Made by a program: the position numbers and the translations under genes. Positions 15,633 to 24,534 of a stretch of 64,000 nucleotides of DNA are shown piece by piece. Location of the stretch: assembly GCF_025823185.1 (NCBI RefSeq), contig NZ_JACKVK010000003.1, positions 276,174 through 340,173 of the forward strand. The letters run 5' to 3'. Origin of the DNA: Mycobacterium yunnanensis. Lineage in GTDB: Bacteria; Actinomycetota; Actinomycetes; Mycobacteriales; Mycobacteriaceae. Every line of letters starts with the position of its first letter. Within the stretch, counting starts at the first letter, position 1. A model generated the notes under the pieces. That model was given only the letters and a program-made list of their open reading frames with translations, was not told the origin of the DNA and ran no database searches.

Positions 15633-17144
15633 TCAGGTACTCAGCGCGAGCTGGGATGTCTTGGACGGCAGCACTATGGTGAACGTCGTTCGGCCGCGGG
15701 CACTCTCGGCGACGATCGACCCGAGATGTGCCTCGACGATCGCCGACGTGATCGCGAGCCCGAGCCCGAATGAATTGCCGGCCTGGCGTGACCGTGACTT
15801 GTCGGCGCGCACGAAGCGTTCGAAGAGGTGCGGCAGCATCGCGGCGTCGATGCCGGGCCCGTCGTCGATGACTGTCAGCGCCGCCCGTTCGGCCATGTGG
15901 TCGGTGCTCAGCGTCGCGGTGACCGTCGTTCCGTCCGGTGTGTGAACTCGGGCATTGGACAGCAGGTTTGCCACGGCCTGGTGCAGTTTGGCGCGGTCAC
16001 CGCGCACCCAGACCGGATGCTCGGGAACGTCGACCACCCACCGGTGCGCGGGAGCGGATACGGCCGCGTCGTTGACGGCGTTGACCACCATGTCGGCGAG
16101 GTCCACCTCGGTGGACTCCAGGTCTTGGCCCTCGTCGAGGCGGGCGAGGAGCAGGAGGTCCGAGACCAAGGAATTCATCCGCGCCGACTCGGATTCTATT
16201 CGCGCGAGCGAGTACTCGGTGGTCTCCGGCAGGACTTCGCTGTCTTGGCGGGTGAGTTCGGCGTATCCCTGGATCGCGGCCAGCGGCGTCCGCAGTTCGT
16301 GGCTGGCGTCGGTGATGAATTGCCGCATTCGGCGGTCGGATGCCGCGACGTCGGTCAGCGCCCGCTCGACGTGGTCGAGCAGCCGGTTCAGCGTCTCCCC
16401 GACGAGCCCCACCTCCGTCCGTGGATCTGTGTAGGACGGCGGGACTCGCGGCGAGATGGCGTACTGGTCGCGATTGAGAGGCAGCGCGGCCACCTCGGCG
16501 GCCGTGTCGGCCACACGTCCCAACGGGCGCAGGGCGACCCGGACGACGGCCAGTGTGCTGAGCGCGGTGACCAACGACGCCAGCGCCGTCAGGACGCCGA
16601 CGATGACGGTCTCCCGGCTGGCTGCCGCGCTGGCCGGTCGCAGGGAAGCGCCGGTGACGAGGAGCTCGCCAACCCCGCCGGGCCTGCCGACCATGCGGTA
16701 GAGGCCGAGCCCGGGCAGCCAGACCGTCTCCGATCGATCGCCCACCCAGGATTGGCCGGCCAATTCGGCGATCGCGGCGGCGGGCACCGGCCCGGCGTCA
16801 CCGTCGCCGAACAACGCGGAGTCGACGACCTCGCCGTTGCGCACCAGTAGCACGACGTTCCCTGGTGCCTGTCCGACCACCTGGCTCAGAGGTTTCATCG
16901 AATCCGGCTCGGGTCGCGCGCCCGACGGCAAGGCGGTGGATCTGTACTTCGTGACCGAATAGGCGAAACCGTCGGCAGCGGCGGCCAATTGCGAGTCGAC
17001 GATTCCGGTCACCGACGCGCGCAACGTCAACACCGACATCGTGCCAACGGCCACCAGCACGGTGGCGACCACTCCGGCGACGCCCACCACGAGCTGCTTG
17101 CGCAACGACCACGTGCGCCAGCTCCAGACCCGCGACGCGCTCAC
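15633..17144 (-). CDS. Sensor histidine kinase, TrcS/PrrB-like
   Basis: A 503-residue class I kinase. It has an N-terminal membrane span near residues 17-38, an extracytoplasmic sensor of about 140 residues, a second span (VIVGVLTALASLVTALSTLAVV), HAMP, HisKA with ITDASHELRTPLAAIQGYAEL, and HATPase with NLLSNARVHTP, DDGPGID, LFERFVRADKSRSR and GLGLAI. The GTG start at 17144 overlaps the response-regulator stop (GTGA), so the pair is translationally coupled. The C-terminal half closely resembles the partial kinase at the start of the window. The signal is unknown. Confidence 0.9.
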   Translation of the reverse strand: MSASRVWSWRTWSLRKQLVVGVAGVVATVLVAVGTMSVLTLRASVTGIVDSQLAAAADGFAYSVTKYRSTALPSGARPEPDSMKPLSQVVGQAPGNVVLLVRNGEVVDSALFGDGDAGPVPAAAIAELAGQSWVGDRSETVWLPGLGLYRMVGRPGGVGELLVTGASLRPASAAASRETVIVGVLTALASLVTALSTLAVVRVALRPLGRVADTAAEVAALPLNRDQYAISPRVPPSYTDPRTEVGLVGETLNRLLDHVERALTDVAASDRRMRQFITDASHELRTPLAAIQGYAELTRQDSEVLPETTEYSLARIESESARMNSLVSDLLLLARLDEGQDLESTEVDLADMVVNAVNDAAVSAPAHRWVVDVPEHPVWVRGDRAKLHQAVANLLSNARVHTPDGTTVTATLSTDHMAERAALTVIDDGPGIDAAMLPHLFERFVRADKSRSRQAGNSFGLGLAITSAIVEAHLGSIVAESARGRTTFTIVLPSKTSQLALST

Positions 17145-17908
17145 CCGTCGGCCCGCAGGACGTAGCCGACGCCACGAACCGTGTGGATCAACGGCGGGTG
17201 CCCGGCGTCGACCTTCTTCCTGAGGTACGACACGTAGAGGTCGACGATGCTCGACTTGCCGCCGAAGTCGTAGTTCCACACACGGTCGAGGATCTCCTGC
17301 CTGCCGACCGCGCGGCGTGCGTGGCGCATCAGGTAGCGCAGCAGCTCGAACTCCGTCGAGGACAACGCAATCGGACGCCCGGCCCGCGTCACGGAATGGC
17401 CGGCGCCGTCGAGGACCAGGTCTCCCACCTGAAGGGTTTCGTCAGCCGCGGGGGCAAGGTACGCCGACCTGCGGATGAGGCCGCGCAGCCGGGCGACCAG
17501 TTCCTCGAGGTTGAACGGCTTGGTCATGTAGTCGTCGCCCCCCGCCGTCAGCCCGGTGACCCTGTCGTGTACGGAGTCGCGCGCAGTGAGGAACAGGATG
17601 GGGGTGTATCCAGAGGCGCCGCGGATCTCCTCGAGGACCGCGAACCCGTCCCGGTCGGGCAGCATGATGTCGAGCACCACCACGTCGGGTGGGTCCGTGC
17701 GGAACTTCTCCAATGCCTCGGCGGCGTCGTGGGCGACGTCGACGTCCCAGCCCTCGTACCGCAGGGCCATTCGGATGAGGTTGGTCAGCGCGCGCTCGTC
17801 GTCGACCAGGAGGGTTCGAAGATTCGACCCGTCGGCGCGGTGCATCCGCGGAAGCTTGCCCAAGATGGCGCGACGCGGTCCCGAGCGCTGTACCTCCGCT
17901 GACGACAT
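17141..17908 (-). CDS. OmpR-family response regulator, TrcR-like
   Basis: The 255-residue protein has a receiver domain from about residue 30 (LRTLLVDDERALTNLI; phospho-acceptor Asp in VVVLDIMLPDRDG; LFLTARDS; DYMTKPFNLEEL) and a C-terminal winged helix (LSSTEFELLRYLMRHARRAVGRQEILDRVW; YVSYLRKKVD; HTVRGVGYVLR). The N-terminal extension of about 28 residues before the receiver may mean that a later start is used. It is the first gene of a two-gene operon with the kinase. Confidence 0.9.
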   Translation of the reverse strand: MSSAEVQRSGPRRAILGKLPRMHRADGSNLRTLLVDDERALTNLIRMALRYEGWDVDVAHDAAEALEKFRTDPPDVVVLDIMLPDRDGFAVLEEIRGASGYTPILFLTARDSVHDRVTGLTAGGDDYMTKPFNLEELVARLRGLIRRSAYLAPAADETLQVGDLVLDGAGHSVTRAGRPIALSSTEFELLRYLMRHARRAVGRQEILDRVWNYDFGGKSSIVDLYVSYLRKKVDAGHPPLIHTVRGVGYVLRADG

Positions 17909-17975
17909 GAGGTCATTGTGCCCAGGCGGGCGCGAACGTTCAGCGGATTCATAGCAGGCTCACATGAACACGGCG

Positions 17976-18839
17976 TCAGCCGTGCCGACGGGTGTCGACC
18001 GAGACGCTGCCGTCGTCGGACCGCACCGTCACCTCGGAGACGGCCGTGGCAGGGTCCGTGGTCTCCGGGACGTCGACCGACGCCGCGTCCAGGGAGCGTG
18101 TGCGCACCAGGTAGGGCCCGGTGGGCGGCACGCTGATCGACACGTCACCACTGCCGGTCGTCGCGGTGATCCGGCGCGGGGCGGGGTTGGCGAACGTCAC
18201 CGCGACGTCACCGTCGACGGAGTCGACCGAGAAGGATTCGTTGACCGACAACGGCTTTCGGGATCTCACGTCACCGTCGCGCGCGGTGACGTCCACGACG
18301 TGCACGGCTCCGTTGAGGATGACGTCGCCGTCGGCGCTGCGGGCCACCAGCCGTGCGAGGTCGGCGTCGACGGTCAACGTCCCGTCGTCTTGTCGAGTGG
18401 TGACCGACAGGCGAGCGGCCACCGCCGGCGGCAGGGTGACGACCAGCTCACTCGGGCCGCCGAAGTCGACGATCCGACCCGGCCCCGTCGTGACGCGGAT
18501 TCGCGTCTCACCGGCGTCGGTGGTCACGTCGAGGGCGGGTCGGGCGCCCCGAGAGGAACCCACGGTGCGCAAGTCGGCGCGGGCAGTGCTCGCCGCCGGA
18601 TCCGACGTCACCCGGACGGAGACGTCCGACGCGTCGATGAGGAGCGCTGTCGTGCCGCCAGGTAGATCCTTGCCGTCGTTGGTGACCCTCAGCGAGGCGA
18701 TGCCGAGGGCCGCCGCCACCAGCGCGGCGACGAAGGCGACGACGATCACCGTCGCGGCGATCACGAGCAGGACACGCAGCGCGGTGCGATTTCCAGGGGT
18801 GAGCGGTGGTGGAGCCGACGGGGGAGCCAAGGTGGTCAC
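17976..18839 (-). CDS. DUF4097-type single-span membrane protein
   Basis: The 287-residue protein has a Pro-rich cytoplasmic N-terminus, one membrane span at about residues 22-46, and an extracytoplasmic region rich in beta-forming repeats: ASDVSVRVTSD, DDGTLTVDADLARLVARSADGDV, VDVTARDGDV, VDSVDGDVAV, TTGSGDVSISV and SDDGSVSV. This recurring SxxGDV pattern is typical of DUF4097 beta-helix domains. It lies 21 bases after the NarL-type regulator gene and is probably the third gene of that operon. It may modulate or be the output of the kinase, but no direct function is known. Confidence 0.78.
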   Translation of the reverse strand: MTTLAPPSAPPPLTPGNRTALRVLLVIAATVIVVAFVAALVAAALGIASLRVTNDGKDLPGGTTALLIDASDVSVRVTSDPAASTARADLRTVGSSRGARPALDVTTDAGETRIRVTTGPGRIVDFGGPSELVVTLPPAVAARLSVTTRQDDGTLTVDADLARLVARSADGDVILNGAVHVVDVTARDGDVRSRKPLSVNESFSVDSVDGDVAVTFANPAPRRITATTGSGDVSISVPPTGPYLVRTRSLDAASVDVPETTDPATAVSEVTVRSDDGSVSVDTRRHG

Positions 18840-18860
18840 GGTGGAATGCCTTTCAGTGGT

Positions 18861-19505
18861 TCAGGATTCGAGGTAGCGGAGGACGGCGAGGACGCGGCGG
18901 TTCTCGCTCTCGTCGGGCGTCAGGTTCAACTTCGTGAAGATCGACGCGATGTGCTTCTCGGCGCTGCCGACCGACACGTGCAGCGACGCCGCGATCGCCG
19001 AGTTGGCCCGGCCCTCGGCCATGAGTTGCAGCACCTCGAGTTCGCGGGGGGTCAGCGACTCGAGGGTGGAACGCTGCCGCGACCGGATGAGAATCTGGGA
19101 GACGACCTCGGGGTCGAGCACCGTGCCGCCACCGCCCACGACCTCGACGGTGTCGAGGAACGACGGCACGTCGGCGACACGGTCCTTGAGCAGGTAGCCG
19201 AAACCCCTGGTGTCCGAGGCGATCAGGTCGGCCGCGTAGCGCTCCTCGACGTAGTGCGACAGGACCAGCACCGCGGACTCTGGATTCTGGCTGCGCAGCA
19301 ATGCCGCCGCGCGGATGCCCTCGTCGGTGAACGTCGGCGGCATCCGGACGTCCAGGATGGCCAGCGCGGGCCGCAGTTCGTTGACGATCCGCAACAGGTC
19401 GGTCGCGTCGGCCACGCCGGCCACCACCTCGTGCCCGGCGTCGGTCAGGATGCGTTCGATGCCGGCCCGCAGCAACGCGGAGTCTTCGGCGATCACGATC
19501 CGCAT
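18861..19505 (-). CDS. NarL/LuxR-family response regulator
   Basis: The 214-residue protein begins at ATG 19505 inside the 3' end of the kinase gene. The receiver domain has MRIVIAEDSALLRAGIERIL, the phospho-acceptor Asp in LAILDVRMPP, LVLSHYVEERYA and GYLLKDRVADV. The C-terminal HTH carries SLTPRELEVLQLMAEGRANS and HVSVGSAEKHIASIFTKL. The 13-base overlap with the kinase implies coupled translation. A candidate target is the GGGGG-N4-CCCCC palindrome found upstream of this operon and again at 15.2 kb. Confidence 0.92.
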   Translation of the reverse strand: MRIVIAEDSALLRAGIERILTDAGHEVVAGVADATDLLRIVNELRPALAILDVRMPPTFTDEGIRAAALLRSQNPESAVLVLSHYVEERYAADLIASDTRGFGYLLKDRVADVPSFLDTVEVVGGGGTVLDPEVVSQILIRSRQRSTLESLTPRELEVLQLMAEGRANSAIAASLHVSVGSAEKHIASIFTKLNLTPDESENRRVLAVLRYLES

Positions 19506-20791
19506 GGCAGCACCGCCGTCACGATCGTCGAACCGGTGACCGGGCTGGACACCTCGAACGTGCCGCGGGCCGCCGTCACGCGCTCCCCGAGGCCCCGCAG
19601 CCCCGTGGCGTCGTCGTCGGCGGTCACCGTCGCGCCGCCGATCCCGTCGTCGTACACCGACACGAACAGCGCGTCGGACGCCTCGTCGAGGCGGACCGTG
19701 ACGACGGCCTGGGTGGCCCGGGCGTGCTTGGCCACGTTGGTCAGCGCCTCGGCGACCACGAAGTACGCGCACGCCTCGACTTCCTCCGGCAGTCGTCGGG
19801 GTAGGCCGACCGTCAGCGTCGTCGGCACCCCGGACGTCTCGATGCGCTGTACCACCGAGGACAGCGCGGCATCCAGACCGCGATCCGGCAGGATGGTGGG
19901 CGCGATGCCGCGGACCACGTTCCGCAACTCCAGCAGGGCGCTCTTGGCGTCTTCGTGGGCCTCGCCGATGAGCTTCTTCGCCTGTGGCAGGTCGGTGTCG
20001 AGCTTGGTCTGGGCCAGGCCGATCGTCATGGCCAGGGACACCAGTCGCGGCTGCACGCTGTCGTGCAGGTCCCGTTCGATGCGGTGGCGTTCGGTGTGCG
20101 CCGAGGAGACCGCGCCGCGACGGGCGTGGGAGAGAGCGCTGACCTCGTGCTGGAGTGCGGCCGTCGCCGACGGCGGCAGCAACCACCGGTCCACGGCGGC
20201 GTCGACGATCGGGCCGAACACGACGATGCCGACGGCGGCGATTAAGGCGACGACGGCCAGCACCCACGCCAGGGGCGGTGAGACGAAACCGAATCTCAGG
20301 CCCACGTCACTGCGCCGGGCCGCCGTCGCGACCGCGGGGCCGACGACGGCGAAGGCCAGCAGTGCCAACGCGACGCCGGCGGCGAGGACGTCGACGGTCA
20401 GTCGCAGATAGTGGTGGCCGACCACCTTCCAGAAGCGGGCGCTGCCGATGTCGAGCCACAGCTGATGGGCCCAGTGCTGGAAGCCGTCATACGGTGAGAT
20501 TCGGCGTGGGGGAACGGGAATGCCGAACCCGAACACCGCCTCGCTCCGGATGCGCTCCACCCGTTCGATTCCGCGGACGAGGTAGACGAATATCACGACG
20601 CCGACGGCGAATCCGACGACGGACGGGATCGACGAGATGGCGACGACGGCGACGAGCAGGGGAATCCAGAACCACACGACGCCCAGTGCGGCACCGGTCA
20701 GCATGGAGGCCGACGGGACCACGCCGAGGCGGCGGACGGGCGCAGGATCGTCCTGGCGTGCAGGCGGCATGTCGAGGGTCGTCGTAACCAT
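19493..20791 (-). CDS. NarL-type sensor histidine kinase with multi-span N-terminus
   Basis: A 432-residue kinase. Residues 1 to about 220 form a membrane sensor with spans near 30-75 and 130-215, the arrangement seen in kinases with the actinobacterial 'putative sensor' domain. The HisKA_3 motif is ERHRIERDLHDSVQPRLVSL. The HATPase has the EALTNVAKHARAT N box and DDGIGGATV, ending with GLRGLGERV. It heads the operon kinase-regulator-DUF4097, transcribed away from the DoxX gene. Such sensors often respond to membrane or envelope stress; the stimulus here is unknown. Confidence 0.9.
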   Translation of the reverse strand: MVTTTLDMPPARQDDPAPVRRLGVVPSASMLTGAALGVVWFWIPLLVAVVAISSIPSVVGFAVGVVIFVYLVRGIERVERIRSEAVFGFGIPVPPRRISPYDGFQHWAHQLWLDIGSARFWKVVGHHYLRLTVDVLAAGVALALLAFAVVGPAVATAARRSDVGLRFGFVSPPLAWVLAVVALIAAVGIVVFGPIVDAAVDRWLLPPSATAALQHEVSALSHARRGAVSSAHTERHRIERDLHDSVQPRLVSLAMTIGLAQTKLDTDLPQAKKLIGEAHEDAKSALLELRNVVRGIAPTILPDRGLDAALSSVVQRIETSGVPTTLTVGLPRRLPEEVEACAYFVVAEALTNVAKHARATQAVVTVRLDEASDALFVSVYDDGIGGATVTADDDATGLRGLGERVTAARGTFEVSSPVTGSTIVTAVLPCGS

Positions 20792-20850
20792 GCCTTCAAC
20801 CTAGGGAGTCGGGGCGCTCGGGCGGTATGGCGTTTTCCCGCGACGTCGAC

Positions 20851-20864
20851 GGGGGATAACCCCC
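20851..20864. promoter_or_regulatory. GGGGG-N4-CCCCC palindrome, copy 2
   Basis: GGGGGATAACCCCC lies in the 143-base gap between the divergent kinase and DoxX genes, in a position to control both. Both copies continue with GCC and share a nearby CGATG. Autoregulation by the NarL-type regulator is the simplest guess. Confidence 0.45.
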
Positions 20865-20934
20865 GCCCCGATGAGTTTCGTGCACTCGTCGTGTCTGCTC
20901 CGGTAGAAAAGCAACCCACAGCGAGGAGCCCTCC

Positions 20935-21366
20935 GTGAACGTCGACGCCCCCAGCCCAACGAGCAGCACCAACGCCCCCGCCACCACGTCGCGGCGCAGG
21001 ACCGTGACCGGCGTCGTCATCAGCGTGTTGGTCGGCGCCTTCCTAGCCGTCGACGTCATCGGCAAGCTCGTCGGTTTCGCGCAGGTCAAGGAGGGGACCG
21101 AAGCGCTGGGCTTTCCCGCTCACCAGGCTCTGGTGATGGGCGTGGTGCTCGCGGTGTGCGTCGTGGTCTACGCGATCCCACGTACCGCGGTGCTGGGAGC
21201 GCTCGGGATCACGGCCTACCTGGGCGGGGCCGTCACCGCGAACATGCGAATCGAGGCGCCGCTGGTCAGCACCACCCTCTTCGCCGTCTACCTCGGGGTG
21301 CTGATGTGGGTCGGCATGGTGCTGCGCCGCCCGGAGCTGCTCAAGGTGGCCGGTCTGACTCGCTGA
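20935..21366 (+). CDS. DoxX-family membrane protein
   Basis: The 143-residue protein has four predicted spans after a Ser/Thr-rich N-terminus: TGVVISVLVGAFLAVDVIGKL, ALVMGVVLAVCVVVYAIP, ALGITAYLGGAVTANM and TTLFAVYLGVLMWVGMVL. The GAVTANMRIEAPL segment between spans 3 and 4 is typical of DoxX-like proteins. GTG is preceded by GAGGAG with a 7-base spacer. DoxX proteins have been linked to redox complexes in mycobacteria, but no enzyme activity is assigned. It is divergent from the two-component operon and shares the palindrome in the gap. Confidence 0.82.
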   Translation: MNVDAPSPTSSTNAPATTSRRRTVTGVVISVLVGAFLAVDVIGKLVGFAQVKEGTEALGFPAHQALVMGVVLAVCVVVYAIPRTAVLGALGITAYLGGAVTANMRIEAPLVSTTLFAVYLGVLMWVGMVLRRPELLKVAGLTR

Positions 21367-21408
21367 AGTCTGCCGCGGTGCTGACGGTCGGCATGCCAGA
21401 ATCCGGTC

Positions 21409-22302
21409 GTGCACATCGGAATGACCCTGCCGGTGATGGAGCCCGATCTCGACGGCGCCACGCTGAAGCAATGGGCTCGCATCGTCGACGACGGCCCGTT
21501 CAGTTCGTTGTGCTGGGGTGAACGCATCGCGTTCGGCAATCCGGATTCGTCGACGTTGCTCGGGGCGGTGGCGGCGTGGACCGACCGCGTCCGCCTGGTG
21601 ACGACGGTGGTGGTGCCGCAGTTGCACGACCCCGTCATGTTGGCGAAGGCCCTCGCCACGGGCGACATGCTCAGCGGTGGACGGCTGACCGTCGGCATCG
21701 GCGTCGGCGGCCGCAAGGAGGACTACGACGCGGTAGGTGCCGACATCGCGACCCAGACCATGCGCGGCATGGCCGAGCGGGTCGCGATCATGAAGCGGGT
21801 CTGGGCCGGGGAGAAGGTCACCGAATCGGTTCTGCCCGTTGGCCCCCCACCCGCACGAGTCGGCGGCCCACCGCTGCTGGTCGGGACGATCGGTCCCAAG
21901 ACCGTGCGCAGCGCAGCCCAGTGGGCCGACGGGATGGCGGGCACCACCCTCGATCTCGACGTCGGCCAGCAGAATGCGTTGTTCGACGTCGCACGGGCCG
22001 CCTGGAGTGCGGCCGGCAAGCCGAAACCCCATCTGGCGACGTCGTTTTGGTTCGCCATGGGGGAGGGCGACGGCCCACGCGCGCAGATGCACCGGCACCT
22101 TCGTCGCTACATGAACTGGATTCCCGCCGAGTTCGTCGACGCGATGGCCCCCACGACGGGGTGGACGGGCGACGAGGACGACCTACGCGAGGTGTTGCGG
22201 GCCTTCGAGGCCATCGGCACCGACGAAGTCCACCTCATCCCGACCAGTGCCGACGTCGACCAGCTTCGCCGGGTCGCCGACGTGGCCGCGGACTTCATCT
22301 GA
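21409..22302 (+). CDS. LLM-class F420-dependent oxidoreductase
   Basis: This 297-residue member of the bacterial luciferase-like family has an N-terminal MHIGMTLPVMEPD, then TTVVVPQLHDPVMLAKALAT, DMLSGGRLTVGIGVGGRKEDYDAVG and GPPLLVGTIGPKTVRSAAQW. These enzymes reduce or oxidise organic substrates with F420 in mycobacteria, or FMN elsewhere. The start is GTG, 42 bases after the DoxX stop, with a possible -10-like CAGAAT just upstream. The substrate cannot be inferred. It converges with the AmiC-like gene. Confidence 0.85.
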   Translation: MHIGMTLPVMEPDLDGATLKQWARIVDDGPFSSLCWGERIAFGNPDSSTLLGAVAAWTDRVRLVTTVVVPQLHDPVMLAKALATGDMLSGGRLTVGIGVGGRKEDYDAVGADIATQTMRGMAERVAIMKRVWAGEKVTESVLPVGPPPARVGGPPLLVGTIGPKTVRSAAQWADGMAGTTLDLDVGQQNALFDVARAAWSAAGKPKPHLATSFWFAMGEGDGPRAQMHRHLRRYMNWIPAEFVDAMAPTTGWTGDEDDLREVLRAFEAIGTDEVHLIPTSADVDQLRRVADVAADFI

Positions 22303-22326
22303 CGCATGCACCTCGCGCGGACGGTG

Positions 22327-23412
22327 CTAGGCGGCCGAGATCCGCTGACGGACTTCGAAGTCCATGCCCACTGCCTCGGCGACGTAGATGTCCTGCGACA
22401 TCTGGTTGCCGCGCATCGTGACCTCGCCCCGCGGGCTGACGTAGGTGAGGTTCTCCGCAGCCGCGGTGAGTTCGGGGATGCCGAGGGACCCTGCCCGGCT
22501 GGCCAGGTTGATGAGCAGCGTCAACGCCTCGTAACAGGATTCACCGATGCTGTTGAGGGCGGGCGCGGCGGGTCCGAAGCGGGAGTAGTAGTGCCCGGCG
22601 AAGTCCATGCTCGCCGCGGTGTTGAGCGCTTCGAAGTAGCCCGCGGAGGCGAAGAGGCCCTCGTTGCTCTCGGATCCGCTGGCCATCAGCATGTTCTCCT
22701 CGACGTGCGGGCTGAGCCGTGGCACCGCACTCGCCATGCCGGCCGCGGCGAACTGACGGTTGAACTCGACACCGTCACCACCGACCAGCAGGAGCAGCAC
22801 CCCTGAGGCCCCGGTCGTCTCGACGTGCCGAATGGCTGCGCCGAAGTCGGAGGTGCCCAGCGGGAGGTACAACTCTCCCACCAGTGGGCGCCCGCGGGAT
22901 TGGGCATGCAGGCGTGCGGCGGTGCCCGTCTCGCGCGGCCACACGTAGTCGTTGCCGATCACCACCCAGCGGTCGACTCCGTACTCGGTGTTCATCCAGT
23001 CCATCGCGGGGAGGAGCTGGCGGGCCGGAGTCTCGCCGGTGAGGAACAGTCCGGGGGTGCGTTCCCCACCCTCGTAGAGGGGGCCGTAGACGTAGGGCAC
23101 CCGGTTGGCGGTGACCTTGGCGACCGCTTGGCGCACCGGCGAGATGTGCCATCCGGTGACGGCGTCCACGGCACCGAGTTCGATGAGCGCGGCGATCTCG
23201 GCGGCCACTGCTGCCGGTGCGCGGCTGCCGTCGACCGGAGTCAGGTTGACCCGGCGCCCGAGCAGACCCGCACGGGAGTTGACGTCGGCGATCGCCAACT
23301 CCGCGCAGGCTTCGCACGACGGTCCGTAGATGCCGGCAGATCCGCTCTGGGGGACCACCAGCGCGACGTCGAGCGTGTCACGTGCCGGGTCGACGGGAGA
23401 CTGGCCGTACAC
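22327..23412 (-). CDS. AmiC-like amide-binding sensor protein
   Basis: This 361-residue type I periplasmic-binding fold protein lacks a signal peptide, so it is cytosolic. Family segments are VALVVPQSGSAGIYGPSCEACAELA, LLGRRVNLTPVDG, VDAVTGWHISPVRQAVAKV, VPYVYGPLYEGGE, DRWVVIGNDYVWPRETG and GESCYEALTLL. It resembles AmiC, the amide receptor of Pseudomonas amidase control, and NhhC of Rhodococcus nitrile hydratase control. Beside a MarR gene and downstream of nitrile hydratase, it probably reports amide levels. It is the last gene of the minus-strand cluster, starting 70 bases after the MarR stop. Confidence 0.82.
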   Translation of the reverse strand: MYGQSPVDPARDTLDVALVVPQSGSAGIYGPSCEACAELAIADVNSRAGLLGRRVNLTPVDGSRAPAAVAAEIAALIELGAVDAVTGWHISPVRQAVAKVTANRVPYVYGPLYEGGERTPGLFLTGETPARQLLPAMDWMNTEYGVDRWVVIGNDYVWPRETGTAARLHAQSRGRPLVGELYLPLGTSDFGAAIRHVETTGASGVLLLLVGGDGVEFNRQFAAAGMASAVPRLSPHVEENMLMASGSESNEGLFASAGYFEALNTAASMDFAGHYYSRFGPAAPALNSIGESCYEALTLLINLASRAGSLGIPELTAAAENLTYVSPRGEVTMRGNQMSQDIYVAEAVGMDFEVRQRISAA

Positions 23413-23482
23413 GTGTCACCTCCTCCGCTCGTGCGCCCCATGGATCGTGACCGCCGAGAGTTACCACGGCATGTCGTGGGTG

Positions 23483-23953
23483 TTAGCGACCGGGAACCGG
23501 CAATTCCGAGAGTCTGGCCAACGTCGCGAGCAGCGCAGCGGCGGTGTCCTCGCCGAACTCGTCGACCAGTGCGCTCCGAAGGGATGCCTCTTGCCGTAGG
23601 AGCTTGCGCACCTTGGTCTTACCCTTCGCCGACAGGTACACGAGCACGCGTCGCCGGTCCGTCGCGTCGACGCGCCGGACGACCAATCCACCGTCGACCA
23701 ACTTGTCCACGATTCGCGTCAGCGTCGGCGGCGCCACCGACATTGCCGTGGCGATGTCACTCATCGGGAGCCCGTTGCCGTCGCGCAGCGCCCCGAGCAC
23801 CCGCCACCCCTCGATGCCGTTCACCTCGGCGTCCAGTAGCCCGGTCGACAATGCCTCAGTCCACCAGCGGCCCACCCGGAACAAGACCTCGGAGACGCTG
23901 TCCAGACTCGTGGTGGTGGGCACGGCCCCTCCTCTCGACACGCTCGTCGTCAT
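23483..23953 (-). CDS. MarR-family regulator of the nitrile hydratase cluster
   Basis: About 156 residues with a MarR winged helix: VNGIEGWRVLGALRDGNGLPMSDIATAMSVAPPTLTRIVDKLVDGGLVVRRVDATDRRRVLVYLS. ATG 23953 is preferred over a TTG two codons upstream. NhhD, a MarR-like protein, works with the AmiC-like NhhC in Rhodococcus rhodochrous J1, and the same pairing is seen here. It probably controls the nitrile hydratase promoter; a candidate operator is the dyad at 26246-26282. Whether it activates or represses cannot be read from sequence. Confidence 0.85.
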   Translation of the reverse strand: MTTSVSRGGAVPTTTSLDSVSEVLFRVGRWWTEALSTGLLDAEVNGIEGWRVLGALRDGNGLPMSDIATAMSVAPPTLTRIVDKLVDGGLVVRRVDATDRRRVLVYLSAKGKTKVRKLLRQEASLRSALVDEFGEDTAAALLATLARLSELPVPGR

Positions 23954-24005
23954 TGCCAATTGTGTTTCCGGCCAGCATATCCGGCGTCGTCGCCGGATGC
24001 CGAAC

Positions 24006-24524
24006 TCACGCGGGTTGCCCCGACTCGACGGCGCGGACGCCCGCCAGTCTGGCGATCACCGAGGCTCCCCACTCCGACGCGATCCCGAAGCATGCACCCA
24101 CCAAGGCGGTGGCGGCGGCGATCAACGCCGGGTGCGACACCCCCGTGGTCAGGATGCCGTGTCCGGTGGCGGCGATCGTGCCGACGGTCATCGCGAAGCC
24201 GAACACGATCGCCGGGGTGGCCGACAGCCACGGGAGCCGGGACACCTGAACCATTGTCAGGCTGCCTATTCCGACCGCGACGGCCAGCAGGACGGCGCTG
24301 GAAGTGGCGCTGGCGGCCAGCAACGTGCACGTGGCGATGGCGATGCCCGCCCAGTTGCAGGCGACGGACTTCACCAGGCCCGCGGGGCCAGACCCGACGA
24401 AGAAGAACGACGCCCATGCCAGGAACAGCACCCATACAGGAAGCGGCCAGACCGTCGCGGTCAGCCACGTGGACAGGGCGCCGAACAATCCGACGCTGAG
24501 GGAAAGCGCGGTGGCCTTGCTCAT
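24006..24524 (-). CDS. DUF1097-type membrane protein
   Basis: The 172-residue hydrophobic protein has about five predicted spans (LSVGLFGALSTWLTATVWPL; WVLFLAWASFFFVGS; WAGIAIATCTLLAASATSSAV; IVFGFAMTVGTIAATG; ALIAAATALVGACFGIASEW) and the FFVGSGPAGLVKSVACNWAG pattern typical of DUF1097. No catalytic residues are evident. It begins 10 bases after the nitrile hydratase activator gene and is therefore in the same operon. A role in uptake of nitriles, amides or metal is possible but is only guilt by association. Confidence 0.75.
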   Translation of the reverse strand: MSKATALSLSVGLFGALSTWLTATVWPLPVWVLFLAWASFFFVGSGPAGLVKSVACNWAGIAIATCTLLAASATSSAVLLAVAVGIGSLTMVQVSRLPWLSATPAIVFGFAMTVGTIAATGHGILTTGVSHPALIAAATALVGACFGIASEWGASVIARLAGVRAVESGQPA

Positions 24525-24534
24525 GTCGGGGCTC

